Assembly (NCBI RefSeq): GCF_004193775.1 | Contig: NC_041002.1 | Coordinates: 35,933,112-35,997,111 of the forward strand | Origin: Glycine soja | Taxonomy: Eukaryota; Streptophyta; Magnoliopsida; Fabales; Fabaceae | Reading direction: 5' to 3' | Length of the DNA stretch: 64,000 bases | Shown: piece after piece, positions 58,402-64,000 of the stretch | How the letters are laid out: every line of letters begins with the position of its first letter | How positions within the stretch are numbered: position 1 is the stretch's first letter | Notes under the pieces: model-generated | Told to the model about the DNA's origin: nothing | The model's input: only the letters and a program-made list of their open reading frames with translations | The model's database searches: none | Position numbers and translations under genes: made by a program

Positions 58402-60156
58402 TGTCATACCCTAATTTCGTCTGGGGACCATCTGTTTGGTGGGATGCGACCTTCGCTTGACCACTTTGAGGTACTTGACACCCATCGTTAGGCAATCCGT
58501 GAAGTTCCGTGACATGGGAGTCGAAAGGAAGTGTTAATGCACAATCCGTAAAGTTTCGTAACATTCCAGAAGCCAAAGAGGGGACGGTTGCGTAATGCGT
58601 AAGGTTTCATGACATTACGGAAAAAAAGTATTGTTACGTAATTTGTAAAGTTCCGTAACGTTACGGAAAAAGAATCAGCAAAAAAGGGCAGAGGGGAGGT
58701 GTATTTAGTAAACATGGGTGTGCAAATAGCAATCAGGCCCACTTGGGCCTTCCAGGATGTTCCAACAGAAGGCGTTGCCTTCTGGTGGAAGCAACCCAGC
58801 TTGCTTGGGCGAGCTGGGCGGCAACCACCTTCTTCTTTTCCCATATAAATAGGGGAAGGAGGGCAGAACAAATTCGTTCAACCCTCCTGGTATCTGAGAT
58901 TCACTTAAAATTAGTGAGAAAAATATTTTTTGTGAAGAAAATCCAAGCCGAGGCACTTCCGTGACGCTTCCGAGACGTTTCCATGGGCAATTTCGTGAAG
59001 AATTTTCCACCGTTCTTCATCGTTCTTCGTTCGCTCTTCGTCGTTCTTCGGTCTTCAACCGGTAAGTTCCCGAAAGCGAACCTTTCAATTCATTCTATGT
59101 ACCCTTAGTGGTCCCCACTTGTTTCGCGTGCTTTTATTTTTATTTCGTTTTCTTTATGTACCCCCTTTTGACATGCTTTAGTCATTCAATTAAGTCGTTT
59201 TCTCGCCTAAATCAAACATAAAATAAATTTTCACCGATCATTTGAGTTGTAACATCTTTTAATTTCTGTTAGAATTAAATCTGACAGATCTTTCACGTCG
59301 TAACCACGTTTAAAACCAAAAAGAGGCAAAATAATAATATAATAATCTAAAAAAATATCTTTAAATAAAATAATAATAAAAAATCAATCAGACGTTTTTC
59401 TTTGAGATTTTCTTTCTTAATCGAATTGACTAAATAAACCAAAGTGAAACTAAGGCTAAAATTAATTCATAAATCAAGTTTTTGTCATCACCTAAAAACC
59501 ATTTTTAAAGGTCCAATGCCTTGAAATGGTCCTCTTTGCTTTTATTGGTTAAACGCGGACTTTTAAAAGCCTAAAATCAACACATAACTTTGTCACCTCT
59601 TTCAAAAAAACCAAGAGATCATTCATGGTCCAATGCCTTAATGTTTTCTCTCCTTTCAAAAGAATCAAAAGATCGTTTAATGGTCCAACGCCTTAAATGA
59701 CCTTTTATTCAGTCAAAATATATCTTGCAAAAAAGATAAAAACAACTTAACCAACGTTTAGTTCTCAAAGAACTACGTAGGTCGGATTTCCTTATCACAA
59801 TTAAGGAATACGTAGGAGCAAGGGAAACACCCTTGTCAACCACAAAAAGATAAAAAATACAAAAAGCATAAAAGACATAAAAACGTAAAAAAGGGAAAAT
59901 AAAACAAATTGAAGTCATATTTGTACACTTGATTAAAGGCTGTCGTCCCTTGTGACGGACGCGTGGGGTGCTAATACCTTCTCCGTGCATAAATACAACT
60001 CCCGAACCTTTCACACTTAAAGTTCGTAGAGCACACCTTTCCGGTTTTTCCGACGTTTTCCTCGAATAAACGTTGGTGGCGACTCCGCGCATTTTCCTCC
60101 CTTGGAAGACGCACCCGTGAGCCCCGCGTCTCCCTCCCGCCGAAGGGTAGGTTGCA
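58402..60156 (+). mobile_element. element C: Ogre/Tat-like 5' LTR (1,755 bp)
   Basis: It starts TGTCATACCCTAATTTCGTC at 58402 inside D's protease-upstream coding region and ends GGTTGCA at 60156, five bases before the primer site. A TATAAATAG box lies at 58844-58852. Repeats within it are a run of TCCGTAA-GTTTCGTAACATT units (about 58493-58670) containing the perfect palindrome TTCCGTAACGTTACGGAA (58651-58668), and three TGGTCCAATGCCTTAAATG-like words (near 59509, 59626, 59681). The 3' LTR is outside the window. Confidence 0.85.
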
Positions 60157-60161
60157 ATAGT

Positions 60162-60180
60162 TGGCGACTCCACTGGGGAC
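60162..60180 (+). promoter_or_regulatory. element C: primer binding site (Ogre type, tRNA-Arg)
   Basis: TGGCGACTCCACTGGGGAC directly after the LTR matches the primer site form used by Ogre-like elements, assigned in the family to tRNA-Arg. It fixes orientation and lineage. Confidence 0.8.
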
Positions 60181-61045
60181 TATTTTTAGAGAGTTAGGCC
60201 TTTTAATCTCGTGCAATATTATGACTTCCCTTTTGTTCTTTTTTCTTTGTCTTTTTTTCCTTATGTTCTTGTATATATAAACTCTTTTGGTGCTTTTAGT
60301 GTGTTTTAAAATGTATGCATGAGGTAAATATTTATTCATTTGATGCACACAAATACCAACACTATTTGCACACACAGTGAGTTGAAAAGGGGCCCTATAC
60401 CCGGGTCCATGGGAACATAAGGAGTGGAGGTGAATCTGTGGTCATGCTAGGTCTCCGACTTGCTTGATAACAGTGAACCCTCATCTAGAGTTTTTCTCTT
60501 TGATAAACGTATTGTTGCTAGTAGTCCCTACTGCCGCAATATGTTCTTCGAAGGGGATGATACCTCTAGATACCATCAAGAGACATATGACCACCTTGGG
60601 AATTATCACTAAAAGCCCTTTTAGCTCCCTCCCATGTAGGTCCCTAAAATAGGGGCACGAAGCAAACACGCTGCATGCCATTTTTTACACTGCCATGCAT
60701 GTAGTCCTAAATGTCGTGTACTCCTTTGATTATATTTGTTTGTTGATATTGTCGTACTATGTACATCCCCGTGTTGTGCCTTTCGCATATGCATCATGCA
60801 CAGGTTTCGTCTTGATCCCCTCACTTTGGCAAACCAATGGAGGGTCCGTGTCGCCTTCTTAAATACATACGTCGGGCGCCATGCTGCCCAAACGTTGTAT
60901 CTAAGAAGGGGACAATTTCTCGGGCTCCCATATTCATAAAAATTGCATTTGTGTCATATGAATTTCTTCATGCATTCATCCATTCCACCCATGATAGATG
61001 TCGGAGTTTTGATTCGCACTGGGTTTTGTTTCACTTTAGTAAAAC
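60181..61045 (+). other. element C: leader before ORF1
   Basis: Mixed-composition sequence without a convincing ORF of its own. Short frames are seen but none resembles a known domain. It lies where Ogre elements have their long 5' untranslated region. Confidence 0.6.
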
Positions 61046-62918
61046 ATGGGGTCAAGTCAAACGCCTTCGCTTAAAAAGAGGTTCTATCAAGTCAAGGTCA
61101 AGAGCCTAGGGATCGCCAGTCTAAGAGAGTTAGGGCAATTGATGGGTCAGCTCCAGCAACAAGTGTTTCGCAAAGATTACGGTAAAATCTGGGACCTAGC
61201 CATGGCAGAAGTCTCCACGGAGGCCATTGCATCCCTCGCCCAGTATTATGACCAGCCGTTAAAGTGCTTCACATTTGGGGACTTCCAGCTATCACCCATG
61301 GTGGAAGAATTTGAAGAGATCCTAGGATGCCCTCTAGGGGGAAGGAAACCATACCTCTTCTCAGGGTTCTATCTCTCTTTAGCTAGAATTTCTAAGATAG
61401 TCCAAATCTCGGCGCAGGAATTAGACCATAGAAAGCAAGTCGAAAATGGGGTGGTTGGAATACCGAGAAAATGTTTGGAGGCAAAAGCAAGAATCTTGGC
61501 AGGTAGAGACGAATGGGCCCCATTCATAGACATCCTCGCACTTTTGATCTTCGGAGGTGTCCTCTTTCCAAATGTGGATGGGTTGGTGGACCTGACAGCG
61601 ATCGACGCTTTTCTCGCCTATCATGACCGCAAGGAAAGCCCGATTGTCGCTATACTAGCCGATCTATATGACACCTTCGATCGAAGATGTGAGAAGAGAA
61701 GTACAAGGATTGTTTGCTGTACTCTGGCCTTCTATGTATGGTTGGTTTCACACCTTTTTCGCCAAGAGGTGAGGCATGCTTGGCCGCTAGAAAGCCACCG
61801 TTCATGCACAGAGAAAAGAGGGGCAAATTGGGACCGACTCTTAGCAAGCAAAGAAGAAGAATCTGTCAACTGGTTCCCTCGATGGAAAGAAGGAAGAACC
61901 GACTCTTATTTCGTGCGGAGGATTTCCAAATGTTCCCTTGATAGGGACAAGGGGTTACATCAGTTACAATCCCGTTCTTGCTATAAGACAACTTAGCTAC
62001 CCTATGAGAGGGGCACCACTAGAGGAAGAGCTCGCACCTATTATTGCACGAGGTTTCAATAAGACCAACGTGGAGGCACTTCAGAAGGTCAGCAAGGCGT
62101 GGGAGATGGTGCAAAAGAAGGACAAAGAACTCAGAGGCAGTAACAACGGGCCCATCGGCGACTACTGTAAGTGGTTGAAAGCCCACATGCAAGGTATGGA
62201 TTGGCTCCCGAGTTTGAGAACCACTAAAGGGGAGGAAGTTGAGGCACCGGAGGAAGACGAAGAGGTGCAGGCCCTTAGGGCAAAACTCGAGCAAGCCCAA
62301 ACAGTCAAAGAAAGGTTCAAATCAGCAGCTCTTAAGATTCGAAAGGAGAATGCCAAACTGATAGATGTAAATATAGCTACCACCAAGGCCTTGGAACAAG
62401 AGACCAAAAGGGCTCGTAGGGAAGAACACGGTCGGAACAAATTCCGAGGGGCTCTGTGGGGCAGTAATAGTGAGCTTAAGCTCCGGAGAGAGGAAAGGGA
62501 CCAATCACGAGTAGACAGTTTGATCTTGAAGGATGAGTTGAAGGTTTGCCTTAGGTCCAAGAGAAGCTTGTCTCAACGTTTTTGCGAGACAGAGACCAAC
62601 ATGTTAGCCATCGTCAGCAAGTACCAAGAAGAATTAAATCTAGCCACAGCCCACGAGCACAAAGTGGCGGATGAGTATGCCCGAGTGTACGCGGAAAAGG
62701 AGGCTAGAGGAAGGGTGATCGACTCGTTACATCAAGAGGCAACAATGTGGATGGACCGATTTGCTCTTACTTTGAACGGGAGTCAAGAACTTCCCCAATT
62801 GCTAGCCAAGGCCAAAGTAATGGCGGACACCTACTCCGTCCCCAAGGAGATCCACGGACTTCTCAGCTATTGTCAACATATGATAGACTTAATGGCCCAT
62901 ATAATTAGAAACCGCTAG
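61046..62918 (+). pseudogene. element C: Ogre-type ORF1 (extra protein upstream of gag), one frameshift
   Basis: Frame 61046-61996 begins MGSSQTPSLKKR and contains LRELGQLMGQL, FTFGDFQLSPMVEEFEEILGCPL and YRGxL-like ILALLIFGGVLFPNVDGLVDL. Near 61890-61910 the sense switches by one base to frame 61938-62918, which carries CGGFPNVPLIGTRGYISYNPVLAIRQLSYPMRG. A long coiled-coil-like charged segment follows (EEVQALRAKLEQAQTVKERFKSAALKIRKENAKL), ending TAG at 62916-62918. A separate ORF of about 600 residues ahead of gag is the defining oddity of Ogre elements; its function is unknown, with some resemblance to plant mobile-domain-like proteins (recalled, unverified). It is nearly intact apart from the shift. 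Confidence 0.85.
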
Positions 62919-63149
62919 GAAGTTTGTATTATCACTCAGATCTTGCCTAGTTATAACTTTCTGAATAAAATGAGTTTATCCCTCGTTTTTACTCCAAAGA
63001 TCAGTGCGAATCAAATCACTCCCGCATTTTATCTCTAGCATGCATTCATTTTTTCTTTACCTACTCCTCATGTTTGGTTTTTTAGGAAAAACGCCATAAC
63101 TAAACGCGCCCCAAGGCGTCCCTATCGCACCAGATCCAAATCTAGGACG

Positions 63150-64000
63150 ATGGGTGACCAAGAGGAGATATAGGAACAGATGAAAGCCGACATGTCGGCT
63201 TTGAAAGAGCAAATGACTTCCATGATGGATGCCATGTTAGGAATGAGACAACTTATGGAGAATAACATGGCCACCGCTGCCGCTGTTAGTTCGACTGCCG
63301 AAGCAGACCCAACTCTCCCAGCTATCACTCACCATCCTCTCCCAAACGTGGTAGGACGAGAAAGAAGCACACTGGGGCACATCAGCAACCCCCATTTGGG
63401 ATACAACCGAGTGGCTTACCCTTATGGATTACCACCTAATTACACGCCACCAGTCATGCGTGATGACGCGGGTCATGTACCTTCCCCCATCCTTGGAGGG
63501 GAGCTTCCTCGACAGTCAGACGATGTTCACGAGGATCGTAGAAAGTATGCCCAAGGAGATATCAATTTCTACCCCCGGTCCCCGTCGAGGGGCCGGCACC
63601 CAACACACTGCCTCAACCCAACCTCATGGGAGAACCTCGAAACCTCCCAGCACAGCCAATATTCTTGTCCACAGAAGGACCGCCCCTGACAGCGGAAGTC
63701 GTCATCCCCCCAAAATTCAAGGTACCTGATTTCGACAGGTACAAAGGGACGACTTGTCCTAAGAACCATCTCAAGATGTATTGTCGCAAGATGGGGGTGC
63801 ATCCCAGGGATGAAAAGTTGTTGATGCACTTTTTCCAAGATAGCTTGGCTGGAGCCGCGATCATCTGGTACACTAATCTGGAAGCTTCCCGCATCCGCAC
63901 TTGGAAGGATCTGATTACTACCTTCCTTAGGCAATATTAGTACAATTCCGATATGGCTCTCGATCGGACTCAGTTGCAGAGCATGGTTAAAAAGGAAAGT
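63150..64000 (+). pseudogene. element C: gag, partial at window end
   Basis: An ATG at 63150 opens MGDQEEI, then TAG at 63171-63173, then a long frame MKADMSALKEQMTSMMDAML...LPPNYTPPVMRDD. Near 63600-63630 the sense moves by frame change into 63626-63940: EVVIPPKFKVPDFDRYKGTTCPKNHLKMYCRKMGVHPRDEKLLMHFFQDSLAGAAIIWYTNLE...WKDLITTFLRQY, the Ogre/Tat Gag domain. A TAG at 63938-63940 precedes YNSDMALDRTQLQSMVKKES, which runs to the window edge. Two stops and a frame change make it non-functional here. Confidence 0.87.

Noticed and set aside
58488..59010. Minus-strand ORFs of 101-127 residues, and the N-terminal extension of the D protease ORF
   Set aside because: Antisense of element C's LTR; the apparent fusion to D protease is an accident of the insertion.

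Overview
The window is nuclear DNA from a flowering plant, most probably soybean (Glycine) or a close legume relative. The evidence is AT-rich intergenic DNA, an intron-containing gene with GT/AG junctions, MITEs, Mutator-like elements, and nested Ty3/gypsy and Ty1/copia LTR retrotransposons. These include Athila/Calypso-like copies with a tRNA-Asp-type primer site and CGCTAAGCG-rich LTRs, and an Ogre/Tat copy with an extra ORF ahead of gag. The species assignment is inference from recalled element families. I see no bacterial, organellar, CRISPR or defence-type system.

Only one ordinary host gene is convincing: a five-exon plus-strand gene at 30893-32429 encoding 357 residues of a plant-specific family of unknown function. 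It sits in a retrotransposon-poor interval (about 22.2-35.3 kb) holding small DNA elements: a Tourist-like MITE (26272-26526), a Stowaway-like MITE (26637-26898), and two Mutator-like elements with exact 9-bp target duplications (27103-28494 and 34285-34902). Another Tourist-like MITE lies at 1395-1797.

The left cluster (4.16-20.71 kb) is nested. Element A, a minus-strand chromovirus-like gypsy copy, is split into a 3' piece (4164-4503) and a 5' piece (17076-20712). Between them lie E (minus-strand LTR plus interior, 4504-6711), B (plus-strand Athila/Calypso-like gag-protease copy without RT or integrase, 6712-13271) and F (plus-strand gypsy copy with RT, RNase H and most of integrase deleted, 13272-17075). 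A solo LTR of another Athila-like family (D) sits inside B's 5' LTR with a perfect 5-bp duplication.

The middle cluster (35.3-49.4 kb) is H, a decayed Tat-like gypsy copy. It is interrupted in gag by the complete element G (36108-41278, minus, TSD CCAAG) and upstream of RT by a 688-bp candidate solo LTR (43504-44191). H ends in a repeat-rich 3' region and abuts an LTR (J, 48203-49418) related to the partial LTR at 21171-22187.

The right cluster (50.9-64.0 kb) is a copia 3' end (I), cut by the Athila-like element D (52118-58401, minus). D is in turn cut by an Ogre-type element C (from 58402, plus), which runs off the window.

No copy here looks able to supply its own reverse transcriptase. 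RT is absent or gutted in B, F and G, its catalytic pair is mutated in H, and it is broken around or downstream of the active site in A and D. The most unusual non-coding signals are paired GTAATCGATTAC palindromes at fixed 20-21 bp spacing in the J-family LTRs, a microhomology-joined scramble in D, and repeated small hairpins in the H 3' region.
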